DNA from: CAZFOB01 sp964520325 | GTDB lineage: Bacteria; Actinomycetota; JAICYB01 | Direction of reading: 5' to 3' | Assembly: GCA_964520325.1 (NCBI GenBank) | Contig: CAZFOB010000010.1 | Span: forward strand, 62,001-126,000 | Length of the DNA: 64,000 nucleotides | Shown: one piece after another, positions 40,888 to 49,542 of the stretch | How positions within the stretch are numbered: position 1 is the first letter of the stretch | How the letters are laid out: each line of letters opens with the position of its first letter | Program-made: the position numbers and the translations under genes | Notes under the pieces: model-generated | The model's database searches: none | What the model saw: only the letters and a program-made list of their open reading frames with translations | What the model was told of the DNA's origin: nothing

Positions 40888-41664
40888 GTGGCTGTTCGCA
40901 TCGTCGTCGCGTTCGCCGTGCTCCTCGCGGGGCTCGGCTTCTTGCTGCTCGCCATGACGGTCGTGCGCAAACGGGCGACGAGCAACTTCCGCATCGGTCC
41001 CTCGGGCCGCAAGGTGATCAAGTCGCGCCAGCCGTCGGCGCCGGGGCCTCCCCCGCCGCTGGTCGCCGCACCGGTCCCCGACTCAGCTGAGGTTCAAGTC
41101 AACCGCCGCATCTTCCTCAATCGCGCATGGTTGCTCGCGATGACGGTCTTCGGCGTGGCCTTCGGCACGACGTCGGTCGGGATGCTGTGGCCGAACAAGG
41201 TCACCGGCTTCGGCGGTCAGATCAACGCGGGTCCGCTGGCCGACATCCTCAAGACCATCGCGACCGATGGCCGGTACTACAACACGTCAGGCCGCTTCTA
41301 CATCGTCACCTACCCCCACACCGACGACAAAGAGAACATGTACGTGAAGGCCGGAGTCGCGAAGAGCGGGATCATGACGCTCTACCAGAAGTGTGCGCAC
41401 CTCGGCTGCCGTGTGCCGTACTGCGACACCTCGCATTGGTTCGAGTGCCCATGCCACGGCTCGAAGTACAACTACGCGGGCGAACGCCAACCGGGCTCCC
41501 CGGCCCCAGCCGGACTGTGGCGGTTCCCGTTCGAGGTCACCGACGGCAACGTGATTGTCAACACGTCGAAGGCGAGCGCCCAGCCTCCGTCCGGCACCGA
41601 CACGATCCGGCAACCACCCGCCGGGCCGCTGTGCATCGCAGCCGGCGAAGGCTCCGAGCACTAA
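40888..41664 (+). CDS. Rieske [2Fe-2S] protein of the cytochrome bc complex
   Basis: The 258-residue protein has an extra N-terminal helix (~3-24), a Pro-rich linker and a second helix (~80-101), followed by the Rieske domain. The cluster ligands are in C169-A-H171-L-G-C174 and C187-P-C189-H190-G-S. The GTG start at 40888 has a strong AGGAGG at good spacing. It transfers electrons from quinol to cytochrome c. Confidence 0.95.
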   Translation: MAVRIVVAFAVLLAGLGFLLLAMTVVRKRATSNFRIGPSGRKVIKSRQPSAPGPPPPLVAAPVPDSAEVQVNRRIFLNRAWLLAMTVFGVAFGTTSVGMLWPNKVTGFGGQINAGPLADILKTIATDGRYYNTSGRFYIVTYPHTDDKENMYVKAGVAKSGIMTLYQKCAHLGCRVPYCDTSHWFECPCHGSKYNYAGERQPGSPAPAGLWRFPFEVTDGNVIVNTSKASAQPPSGTDTIRQPPAGPLCIAAGEGSEH

Positions 41665-41729
41665 ACGCCACTGATGGGTCCGCGCAAGCGCCGAACCACT
41701 AAGATGCTGGCGCCCGAGGAGTTATCGAG

Positions 41730-42749
41730 ATGAAGCCCGAACAGATCGCCGTCCTCGTCGTCGCTGCCACGCTCGGCCTCCTCGTTGTCCTCCTCGTGCT
41801 GTACGGCCGGCCGCGCCGCTCACGTCAGGAAGGGCTTCCGGTCAACTTCTCCCGCGGCGACCCGGACTCCGTGCTCGAGAGCTCTCGGCTCTCCAAGATC
41901 CAGGTGTGGGGAGTAGCGTCCTCGATCTTCATCACCGGCTTCCTCACGATCTATTTCGTTGCGGAGCCGTTCCGAGAGGCGGCATACGGGAAGAAGTTCC
42001 TCAGCGCATCGCTACACCGCGGCGAGATCGAGTTCCGGCCCAACAGCGCCGAAGGCGAGCAGGGTGCGAACTGCGCACAGTGTCACGGCCCGGAAGGCGA
42101 GGGCGGGTTCGCGGCGACCGATCCGTCGTGGCCGGCTCCGCCGCTCAACAACGTGCTCAAGCGATACACGCGCGACGAGATCTTCCGGATCATCCGGCAG
42201 GGCCGTCCGGGCACCCCCATGCCGTCGTGGGGCATCGAGTTCGGCGGCTCGCTCAACGAACAGAAGATCGAGGACGTGGTGAACTTCGTCGGCGAGTTGC
42301 AGGTCGGCGATGACAAACACTGGGAGCTCCCGAAGGACATCACCGCGGGAGCTGAGGTCTTCGAGCAGAAGTGCGCCGTGTGCCACGGGCGAGGCGCCGA
42401 AGGTCAAGGCATGGGGATCCCGCTCCCGACGTTCTTCGCACCCGATCTGACGACCGAGTTCTATCGCCTCGGCCTCAAGGTTGCCCGCACCAACGTCTCC
42501 GTCGCGCTGCGCAACGCCGCACTTGAGAAACACGCGGACAACCCCGACCCCACTGCCGACCAGATCCAAGCCGCACTGGACAAGCTCTCGGACGCCGACA
42601 TCATGAAGGCCGGCGAAGAAGCGGCGCGCAACACGATCCTCAAGGGACGCCCGAACACACCGATGCCGTCGTGGCAGAATCGCCTGCTGCCCGAGCACAT
42701 CGACGCCGTGATCGCGTATCTGAAGTCGATCCAGGAAGCGGGGGCCTAG
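41730..42749 (+). CDS. Membrane-bound diheme cytochrome c of the bc complex
   Basis: The 339-residue protein has two N-terminal helices (~6-26 and ~60-79) and two class I-type cytochrome c domains. Heme sites are Cys115-x2-Cys118-His119 and Cys215-x2-Cys218-His219, with likely Met ligands in the two TPMPSW sequences (Met164, Met312). It probably replaces cytochrome c1 and the soluble carrier, as in the QcrC proteins of Actinomycetota. Good CGAGGAG ribosome site before the ATG. Confidence 0.93.
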   Translation: MKPEQIAVLVVAATLGLLVVLLVLYGRPRRSRQEGLPVNFSRGDPDSVLESSRLSKIQVWGVASSIFITGFLTIYFVAEPFREAAYGKKFLSASLHRGEIEFRPNSAEGEQGANCAQCHGPEGEGGFAATDPSWPAPPLNNVLKRYTRDEIFRIIRQGRPGTPMPSWGIEFGGSLNEQKIEDVVNFVGELQVGDDKHWELPKDITAGAEVFEQKCAVCHGRGAEGQGMGIPLPTFFAPDLTTEFYRLGLKVARTNVSVALRNAALEKHADNPDPTADQIQAALDKLSDADIMKAGEEAARNTILKGRPNTPMPSWQNRLLPEHIDAVIAYLKSIQEAGA

Positions 42750-43508
42750 GTGGAGCTCAATTCGTGGCCCGGAGCGATCGCGGTCGCCCTCGCGATCATC
42801 TCCTTCTACGGCACCACCTACCTCGTCATCGCGCTGAACGTGGGCTGGCGGTTCGGCTACTGGCTCGCGAGCGCGTGCTTCGGCGCCCTGATGGTGTTGC
42901 TGTCGCTCGTCTGGGTCATCAACGTCCAGCCCGACCAGGCCGTCGGCCCGCAAGGTGAGCTCCCCCACTGGGTTGCGGTGGCGGCGGGAACCGAGATCGG
43001 TCCGGTCACTTTCGAAGAGCAGACGTTCCAGTCTGTGTCGCAATACCCGGGCGGGCCGTGGGTCGCCGCCGAAGAAGGTGACGAGCGGATCGACGCGTTG
43101 GGATCTGCCATCTCCCCATGCGTCACGACCGATCCCGAGAAGCTTCCCGAGGCGGAGCGCGAAGCTTGCGCCGACGCGCAGTCGTTCTGGCCGGACGAGA
43201 AGAAGATCCCCGTGCTCGACGGCGCAGCGGTCGCGGTGCTGCCCAAGGTGACCGACGTCCGATTCGCCGACGACGGCGGCGTGCTCGCCCAGGCCAAGGT
43301 GACACCAGTCACGTTCGACCCCCGGGTCACGAAGGACATAGACGGCGAAGCTCTCGGACCGACCTTCCGCATCGTCGCCGTTCTCGACGCGGGCTCGGTC
43401 GGACGGCCCTCGCAGATGTCGCTATTGATCTTTCTGCTCTACGAGGCCTTCCACCTGTGGGGCCTCAACCGGGCCGAGAAGCGCAAGCTCAGTCCCGCGG
43501 TCATCTAG
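42750..43508 (+). CDS. Membrane protein of unknown function, last gene of the bc operon
   Basis: The 252-residue protein has two N-terminal helices (~8-30, ~36-58), a ~150-residue extracytoplasmic domain with two cysteines (in SPCVTTD and EACADA) that could form a disulphide, and a C-terminal hydrophobic segment (SLLIFLLYEAFHLWGL). GTG start directly after the stop of the cytochrome gene. No family recognised; probably an accessory subunit of the bc complex or supercomplex. Confidence 0.75.
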   Translation: MELNSWPGAIAVALAIISFYGTTYLVIALNVGWRFGYWLASACFGALMVLLSLVWVINVQPDQAVGPQGELPHWVAVAAGTEIGPVTFEEQTFQSVSQYPGGPWVAAEEGDERIDALGSAISPCVTTDPEKLPEAEREACADAQSFWPDEKKIPVLDGAAVAVLPKVTDVRFADDGGVLAQAKVTPVTFDPRVTKDIDGEALGPTFRIVAVLDAGSVGRPSQMSLLIFLLYEAFHLWGLNRAEKRKLSPAVI

Positions 43509-43523
43509 GCCCTCTCGTTCTGG

Positions 43524-44273
43524 CTAGCTCTTGGAGGCGAGCTCGCGCAGCAGATCCACAAGCTCATCCGGGCCGCTGACGACGATGTCCGCGTACTCCT
43601 CGAGGGCCGGTGGCGACTCGGCGGAGCTCACTGCAACGATGACCGCGCTGACATTGCTCTCGCGAAGCTTCGTGAACGCTTCGAGGTCGCCCCAGTCGTC
43701 TCCGGCGACCAGTGCGTGCGAAAGCGAGTGCTCCGTCATGAGGCCGAGGATGGCCTCGCCTTTGCCGGGTCCGGGCAGGACGAGCTCCGCCACCATGCGT
43801 CCCGGCTTGACCTCGAGATGGAACCGCTGCGCCAGCGCGTCGGCGATCGCCCGCACCTCGCGTTGCAGATGAGGAGCCGCACGGTAGTGCAACGCCACAC
43901 CGGCATCCTTGCGTTCGACGCGCACACCCGCAAGCGTCGCTACGGATCCCGCGGCTGCGTCAGCGACGGCGGAGAGGCGACCCGACGTTTCAGCCTTCGG
44001 ACGGTCGGCGCGCTCGCGGCCATAGGTGCCGGCGAGCAGCACGCCGCGCGCGGGCACGCGCGAGACGAGATCATCGAGGCTACGGCCAGACACAACCGCG
44101 ACGAGACCGTAGCGCGACGCAAGTTCCTCGAGAGCGCCAACAGCTCCGGCCACGGGCATCGCATCCTCCGGACGCGGCACCACGGCCGACAGCGTGCCAT
44201 CGAAGTCCATGAAGATGCCGGCGTGGGGCGGGTCGGCCGACATAGTGGCAAGGACGTCGTCACGATCGCGCAT
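43524..44273 (-). CDS. otsB: Trehalose-6-phosphate phosphatase-like HAD hydrolase
   Basis: The 249-residue HAD-superfamily protein has the nucleophile motif MDFDGTLS, VVSGRSLDDL, and a C-terminal acidic motif GDDWGDLEAF, all in the OtsB order. OtsB dephosphorylates trehalose-6-phosphate. No OtsA lies nearby, so related glucosyl-glycerate or mannosyl phosphatases are alternatives. ATG at 44273 is chosen; a longer frame would overlap the divergent lipoprotein gene. Confidence 0.82.
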   Translation of the reverse strand: MRDRDDVLATMSADPPHAGIFMDFDGTLSAVVPRPEDAMPVAGAVGALEELASRYGLVAVVSGRSLDDLVSRVPARGVLLAGTYGRERADRPKAETSGRLSAVADAAAGSVATLAGVRVERKDAGVALHYRAAPHLQREVRAIADALAQRFHLEVKPGRMVAELVLPGPGKGEAILGLMTEHSLSHALVAGDDWGDLEAFTKLRESNVSAVIVAVSSAESPPALEEYADIVVSGPDELVDLLRELASKS

Positions 44274-44290
44274 AGGTTGGATAGCAGCAT

Positions 44291-44968
44291 ATGAAGAGAG
44301 CCGTCGCACTCATCTGTTGCGCGATCGTCACGGCATCGTGCGCCGACGATCGCGTCAGCTTCGAGCGGGGTCCGCTCGGGCCGGCCAGCTACGAGGTTGT
44401 CGTCAGCGCACGAGGCAACGTTGGAGCCCAAGCCGAGAGGCATCGGGCGACCCTTCGCGTGCAACCCCGGACGAGCGGAGCGACGCTGACCCTGCGCACG
44501 ACTGAAGGTGAGGAACTCACAGCAGACCTCGAAGTCCTCGGGGACGGGTCCGTTGATCTCGCGCGCGTGCGGGGAACGTCGGTCGTGAGCTCAGAGCAGA
44601 CCGAGCTCGCCTCGCTGGTCGGTCAGCTCAATCCGCCATTGCCCGGACGTCCGGTGCGACTCGGCGACCGCTGGTCGAGCACGCAACGCATCACGACCAA
44701 GACGCTGTCGGCGTCACTGCGGACGAGTCTGCAGATGGTGGGCTTTCGACGCATGGCCTCGACCGATGCCGCCGAGCTGGTGGGCGAGGTGTCGGGAAGG
44801 CTTCGCGTCAACGGGATCGCGCGATCGCTCGATGGCCGGCTCGATGGTGACACGAAGATCGTGTGGGCGGTGCGTGCCGGCCGCGTCGTCGCGGCCGACA
44901 CGAACCTGGTGTGGTCGCTCTCCGACGGCAATCGCGTAACGCTCCAGACGAGCGTCCGTCCGCGATAG
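44291..44968 (+). CDS. Putative lipoprotein of unknown function
   Basis: A lipoprotein signal (MKRAVALICCAIVTASC) is followed by ~208 residues of beta-rich sequence without recognised motifs. A DUF6263-like or LolA-like fold is possible but unproven. Only 17 bases separate its ATG from the divergent otsB ATG, so the two share a promoter region. Confidence 0.7.
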   Translation: MKRAVALICCAIVTASCADDRVSFERGPLGPASYEVVVSARGNVGAQAERHRATLRVQPRTSGATLTLRTTEGEELTADLEVLGDGSVDLARVRGTSVVSSEQTELASLVGQLNPPLPGRPVRLGDRWSSTQRITTKTLSASLRTSLQMVGFRRMASTDAAELVGEVSGRLRVNGIARSLDGRLDGDTKIVWAVRAGRVVAADTNLVWSLSDGNRVTLQTSVRPR

Positions 44969-45028
44969 GAGACCACCCGCGGCCGGATGGAGCGAAGCGA
45001 CTCCCATCGAAGGGACCATACTCGTGTC

Positions 45029-45769
45029 GTGCAGAAGTGGGATCCGGCGAGCTACGCGACAAACGCACGGTTCGTATCCGACCTCGGCGTGCCCGTCGTC
45101 GACCTGCTCGCACCGAAGAAGGGCGAACGCATCCTCGACCTGGGCTGCGGCGACGGCGCTCTTTCGGTCGTGATCGAAGAGCGCGGCGCGCGCGTGACCG
45201 GCGTCGATTCGTCCAAGCCGATGGTCGATGCGGCTCTCCGCGCCGGCATCGACGCTTACGTGGTCGACGGTGAGGCACTCGGTTTCGACGGCGAGTTCGA
45301 CGCCGTGTTCAGCAACGCCGCACTGCACTGGATGCGTCGTCCCGACGACGTCATCGCCGGTGTGGCTCGTGCGCTCAAGCCGAATGGACGCTTCGTCGCA
45401 GAGATGGGTGGGCACGGCTGCGTCGCTGCGGTGGTCACGGCGCTTCTAGCAGCACTGCAACGTCGCGGCATCGACGGGGCCACTCGCATCCCGTGGTATT
45501 TCCCCACTCCGGAGGACTACGGACAACGTCTCGAGAAGCACGGCTTCGTCGTGAAGGAGATGCTTCACTTCCCGCGCGCGACCCCGATCCCGGGCGACGT
45601 CACGGCTTGGCTCGACACCTTCGCCGATCCGTTCCTCCACGGCATCGAGAGTCCGGAGGCCGTGAAAGCGGAGGCGGCCGAGCTGCTCCGTCCCTCGCTC
45701 TGCGACGACCGCGGACGCTGGACGGTCGACTACGTCCGGCTGCGATTCGCGGCGATACTCTCGGCATGA
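45029..45769 (+). CDS. Class I SAM-dependent methyltransferase
   Basis: The 246-residue protein has motif I ILDLGCGDGALS, an acidic post-I VTGVDSS and SNAALHWM, resembling trans-aconitate/UbiE-type small-molecule methyltransferases. The start is taken as GTG 45029, since homologues begin with a W-[DN]-P-x-x-Y element near the start. An upstream ATG at 44987 would add a polar stretch. The stop overlaps the next ATG. Confidence 0.82.
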   Translation: MQKWDPASYATNARFVSDLGVPVVDLLAPKKGERILDLGCGDGALSVVIEERGARVTGVDSSKPMVDAALRAGIDAYVVDGEALGFDGEFDAVFSNAALHWMRRPDDVIAGVARALKPNGRFVAEMGGHGCVAAVVTALLAALQRRGIDGATRIPWYFPTPEDYGQRLEKHGFVVKEMLHFPRATPIPGDVTAWLDTFADPFLHGIESPEAVKAEAAELLRPSLCDDRGRWTVDYVRLRFAAILSA

Positions 45770-46734
45770 ACCGCTCCATCGTCTACGGCGCCGGCGGGAT
45801 CGGCGGCGTGCTGGGCGCTCGCCTGCACCAAGCCGGCTACGAGGTGGTCCTCATCGCGCGCGGCGCGCACTTCGAGACCATCCGCGACGGCGGACTGCGC
45901 GTGCAGTCGGTTGAGAACGACGTCACGGTTCAGATCCCGGTCGTCGATCACCCGTCACGGATCGAGTGGCGCGACGACGACATCGTATTCATGGGGATGA
46001 AGTCACAGGACACGCTTCCCGCCTTGCAGGCACTCTCAGCATCGGCACCGGCGAGTATCGCTGTCGTGTCGCTCCAGAACGGCGTCGCCAACGAGCGAGA
46101 GATCCTCCGGTACTACAAGAACGTCTACGGCATCTGCGTGATGTGTCCGACCAACTACCTGACACCGGGAGTCGTTCAGGCGTACTCGGCCCCCGTGACC
46201 GGCCTCCTCGATATCGGCCGGTATCCGGACGGCGTCGACGAGCCGGCGAGCGAGATCGCCGACGCACTCTCGAAGTCGACGTACGCGTCGGAGGCGCGTC
46301 CCGACATCATGAGGTGGAAGTACGGGAAGCTCCTCATGAACCTCGGCAACGGCATCGACGCGCTGTGCGGCTCGAAAGCGCGGGGGACGAACCTCTTCCG
46401 CCTCGTCCGTGAGGAAGGCGTGAAGGTACTCAATGCCGCGGGCATCGACTTCGTCGATTCCGAGGAGGACATGAACAGACGCGGCGACCTGATGACGGTC
46501 CGCCCGATCGAGGGGCAGCTGCGCGGCGGCGGGTCGACGTGGCAGAGTCTTGAGCGGGGCCTGAGCAGCGTCGAGACCGACTATCTCAACGGCGAGATCG
46601 CGTTGCTCGCGCGGCTGCACGACGTGCCGGCGCCGGTCAACGAGCTCATGCAGCGCCTCACCGCGTTCGGGGCACGGGACGGCGTCCCCGCCGGGTCCGT
46701 CGACCCGAACGACATCCTGAAGCAGCTCGCTTGA
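45766..46734 (+). CDS. panE: 2-dehydropantoate 2-reductase family protein
   Basis: The 322-residue NADPH-dependent reductase has the Rossmann motif VYGAGGIGGVLGARL and, later, MRWKYGKLLMNLGN carrying the catalytic Lys and Asn of ketopantoate reductase. It may act in pantothenate synthesis, but the family is broad and no other pan genes are nearby. ATG 45766 overlaps the methyltransferase stop. Confidence 0.8.
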   Translation: MNRSIVYGAGGIGGVLGARLHQAGYEVVLIARGAHFETIRDGGLRVQSVENDVTVQIPVVDHPSRIEWRDDDIVFMGMKSQDTLPALQALSASAPASIAVVSLQNGVANEREILRYYKNVYGICVMCPTNYLTPGVVQAYSAPVTGLLDIGRYPDGVDEPASEIADALSKSTYASEARPDIMRWKYGKLLMNLGNGIDALCGSKARGTNLFRLVREEGVKVLNAAGIDFVDSEEDMNRRGDLMTVRPIEGQLRGGGSTWQSLERGLSSVETDYLNGEIALLARLHDVPAPVNELMQRLTAFGARDGVPAGSVDPNDILKQLA

Positions 46735-47390
46735 GGAGCTATCTCCTCCTGGAGAAGGCCGACCATCTGCGGCCCGAGGGCATCGAACGCGACACCTTCC
46801 CGCCATCGATGGTCGAGGTCTTCCTCCGTCGCTACACGATCAGCGGCGAGATGGTCCTCGATCCGTTCGCCGGCTTCGGCACGACATTGGTTGTGGCGGA
46901 GAAGCTCGGACGCCGCTCAACAGGTGTCGAGTGGCACGAGGACCGCGCGGCCTATGTCGCGCGCCAAATCGGTGAGTCGGCGCAGATCATCCACGGCGAC
47001 ACCCGGCGCATCGACGAGCTCGATCTTCCCCTCGCCGATTTCGTGATCACCTCCCCGCCGTACATGAACCGCAACGACACCGAAGACCCGCTGCAGGGGT
47101 ACACCGTGCCGGGATCGGGCTACGACTCCTATCTCGCCGGATTGCAGGACATCTTCGGCCGCCTCCGGAGCGTGCTGAAACCCGAGGGCGTGTGCGTCGT
47201 GAATGTCGCGAACATGAAGCGCTGGGACGGCCTGACGACCCTTGCGTGGGACGTCGGCCGAGTGCTCTGCGACGTGATGACGTTCGAAGGCGAAGTGATC
47301 GTGTGCTGGCAGGACCCAGATCCCGATGGCAACGTGTTCGGCTACGACCACGAGTACTGTCTGGTATTCAGGAACCCCAAGAAAACATGA
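46731..47390 (+). CDS. Small SPPY-type DNA methyltransferase
   Basis: The 219-residue methylase has the SAM motif DPFAGFGTT (~44-52) before the catalytic TSPPY (~108-112), i.e. the order seen in beta-class N4-cytosine/N6-adenine methylases. No restriction enzyme or specificity subunit is near, so it is an orphan or acts on RNA. TTG start overlapping the panE TGA, and an ATGA link to the next gene. Confidence 0.75.
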   Translation: MRSYLLLEKADHLRPEGIERDTFPPSMVEVFLRRYTISGEMVLDPFAGFGTTLVVAEKLGRRSTGVEWHEDRAAYVARQIGESAQIIHGDTRRIDELDLPLADFVITSPPYMNRNDTEDPLQGYTVPGSGYDSYLAGLQDIFGRLRSVLKPEGVCVVNVANMKRWDGLTTLAWDVGRVLCDVMTFEGEVIVCWQDPDPDGNVFGYDHEYCLVFRNPKKT

Positions 47391-48274
47391 AACGCATCCT
47401 TATCAGCGGCGCCACCGGCCTCATCGGCAGTGCGCTCGATACGTCGTTCGTCCGCGACGGCCACACCGTGATCCGACTGACACGCTCCCCCACCGATCCG
47501 CGCGACAAGACGTGGGATCCGGCCGGCGGCGAGCTCGATCCCGCGGTGCTCGACGGCATCGATGTGGTCGTCCATCTCGCCGGCGAGTCGATCGCCTCCC
47601 ACCGTTGGTCGGCTGAACAGAAGCGTCGGATCATCGACAGCCGCGTGCGATCGACGCGCCTGCTGCGGAAAACGATCGAGCAACGCTCCGAACGTCCGGC
47701 CGCATTCGTAACGTCATCTGCGATCGGCTATTACGGCGACCGGGGCGACGAGACACTTACAGAGTCGTCCGCTCCCGGGGCCGGATTCCTTCCCGAGGTG
47801 TGCGTCGCATGGGAGAACGAAGCGAAGAACGACGCAACGAGAACCGCGACGGTCCGAACCGGTCTCGTGCTCACGCCGAAGGGCGGAGCGCTGCAACGGA
47901 TGCTGATGCCGGCCAAGCTCGGTCTCGGCGGGCGGGCGGGCAGCGGACGTCAGTGGTGGAGCTGGATCACCGTCGACGACGTCGTCGGCATCTACAAGCA
48001 CCTGGCGCTGCACTCGTCGATCGACGGGCCTGTCAACGCGACGGCTCCGGAACCGGTGCGCAACAAAGAGTTCGCGAAAGAGCTCGGACGCGTCCTGCAT
48101 CGTCCCGCCTTCCTGCCACTTCCGAAGTTCGCGATCAAGGCCGCGCTCGGCGAGATGGGTGAATCACTTCTCTTCGACAGCGACCGAGTGCTCCCCGAGC
48201 GCATCGGACCGGATGGCTACGAGTTCAAGCACCGAACGCTCGCCCCAGCCCTGCGCGATCTGCTCGGTCGCTAG
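47387..48274 (+). CDS. YfcH/TIGR01777-type NAD-dependent epimerase
   Basis: The 295-residue extended SDR has ISGATGLIGSAL, the DVVVHLAGESI segment, WSAEQKRRI and SSAIGYYG, all typical of the YfcH family (cell-division-associated epimerase of unknown substrate). ATG 47387 overlaps the methylase stop. It converges on the TetR gene with a 4-base overlap of the 3' ends. Confidence 0.88.
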   Translation: MKRILISGATGLIGSALDTSFVRDGHTVIRLTRSPTDPRDKTWDPAGGELDPAVLDGIDVVVHLAGESIASHRWSAEQKRRIIDSRVRSTRLLRKTIEQRSERPAAFVTSSAIGYYGDRGDETLTESSAPGAGFLPEVCVAWENEAKNDATRTATVRTGLVLTPKGGALQRMLMPAKLGLGGRAGSGRQWWSWITVDDVVGIYKHLALHSSIDGPVNATAPEPVRNKEFAKELGRVLHRPAFLPLPKFAIKAALGEMGESLLFDSDRVLPERIGPDGYEFKHRTLAPALRDLLGR

Positions 48275-48921
48275 TTCGAAGCGCGACCGGTGATGCCCCA
48301 CGCCACGTGGCTTGCCGTCGACCGTCGGACGTCGTCGAGCTTGATCCCCCAGAACTCGTAGCCGTAGCGGTGCTCGGCGACGTGCGCGAGCAGAGACACA
48401 AGCGCAGCCGCGTGTGCGCGCGGTTCGAGGTCCCCGTTCGATGCTCGCACGATCGCATCGCGGAGGGCGTCGGTGACCTGGCTGAGGAGGCGCGTCCGGA
48501 TGTTGCGGAAGCGCAGGTCGCCTTCGGCCGTCGCCAGATCGACCACGCGCAAGATCGCGTGGTGGCGTTCCCACAGGTCGACGAACGCATCGACGAGCTT
48601 CGTGGCCGAGCGGACTCCGCCTGCCTTCCAGTCACCGGAGCTGATGATCTTCACGATGCCCGGCGCCTCGTCATTGAGCTCGCGCGCGAGCTCGATGAGC
48701 GCACCTTCGACGTCGGTGAAGTATTGATAGAAAGTGGCGGTGGACGTGCGAGCGCGCTTGGCGATCTCGACCACCGTGAGCTCCCTGTACGACTTCTTGC
48801 CGAGCAGCTCGGCAGTTGCGGAGAGCAGCTTCTCGCGCGTGGCTCGTCCGCGGCGCCCCGGGACACGTCCATCGACGGCTCTGAGGCCCGTCTCCGCCTC
48901 CGCTTCGCTCCGGCGTGTCAC
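48271..48921 (-). CDS. TetR-family regulator at the end of the catabolic operon
   Basis: The 216-residue regulator has an N-terminal helix-turn-helix (REKLLSATAELL ... TSTATFYQYF, about residues 27-68), followed by an all-helical ligand domain of the type that senses acyl-CoA or lipid-like molecules. GTG 48921 overlaps the preceding stop (GTGA); another GTG two codons earlier is possible. As the last gene of a seven-gene operon headed by a palindromic operator at 55073, it is the best candidate to bind that site and the related one at 63562. Confidence 0.88.
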   Translation of the reverse strand: MTRRSEAEAETGLRAVDGRVPGRRGRATREKLLSATAELLGKKSYRELTVVEIAKRARTSTATFYQYFTDVEGALIELARELNDEAPGIVKIISSGDWKAGGVRSATKLVDAFVDLWERHHAILRVVDLATAEGDLRFRNIRTRLLSQVTDALRDAIVRASNGDLEPRAHAAALVSLLAHVAEHRYGYEFWGIKLDDVRRSTASHVAWGITGRASN

Positions 48922-49535
48922 GACCACGCTTCGATCACGTCGTCGGTCGTCGTGAGCGTCGCAAGCAGCGACAGCGTGTTGTCGATGACCGCATCCGCGT
49001 AGTCCTTCGGCACACCCGCAACTGCGTCGCGCGGGAGCACGACCTGGTAGCCGGCGTTGACGGCGTCCATCACGAGATTCGTCAAGCCGATGTTCACCGA
49101 CACGCCGATCGCAACCACCGTCTTGATGCCGAGGTTGCGCATGATCGGATCGAGATCGGTGGCCCACATCGGGCCGATGCCATGCATGCGCACGCTCGAG
49201 ATATCGGAGGGCTGCGGGTCGAACTCGTCGATCACCTCGGTCATCGGTGTGCCGAGCTCGAGGACGACCCCAGACTTGCGGACGGCACCGAACAGTCGCG
49301 CGTTCGTGTTGTAGCCGAGGCCGTCCGGACGCCGCGCAGCGATCGCATGGATCACCGCGACGTTGGCGGCTCGCGCGGCCATAAGCAACCGGGCTCCGTT
49401 CGGGATCGCCTCGGCGCGCGCGACTTCGGCCAACTGCGGGAAGGGAGCGACGTCCCCGAGCACTCCCTTCTGGCACTCCTGAGTCACCACAGCGGTGTGG
49501 CCGGGATCCAGAAGCTCGCGCAGGTTGGGTGGCAC
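48918..49535 (-). CDS. Isochorismatase-like cysteine-hydrolase family protein without the usual Cys
   Basis: The 205-residue protein has the isochorismatase-like fold pattern (AVVTQECQKGVLG; GVSVNIGLTNLVMDA; GYQVVLPRDAVAG). The nucleophile Cys usually follows in a G-x-x-x-N-x-C pattern, but here the sequence reads GVSVNIG, with Gly in that place. Related actinobacterial proteins show similar substitutions as I recall, so it may have another activity. GTG 49535 is chosen, eight bases after the SDR stop. Confidence 0.75.
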   Translation of the reverse strand: MPPNLRELLDPGHTAVVTQECQKGVLGDVAPFPQLAEVARAEAIPNGARLLMAARAANVAVIHAIAARRPDGLGYNTNARLFGAVRKSGVVLELGTPMTEVIDEFDPQPSDISSVRMHGIGPMWATDLDPIMRNLGIKTVVAIGVSVNIGLTNLVMDAVNAGYQVVLPRDAVAGVPKDYADAVIDNTLSLLATLTTTDDVIEAWS

Positions 49536-49542
49536 GAGCCCT

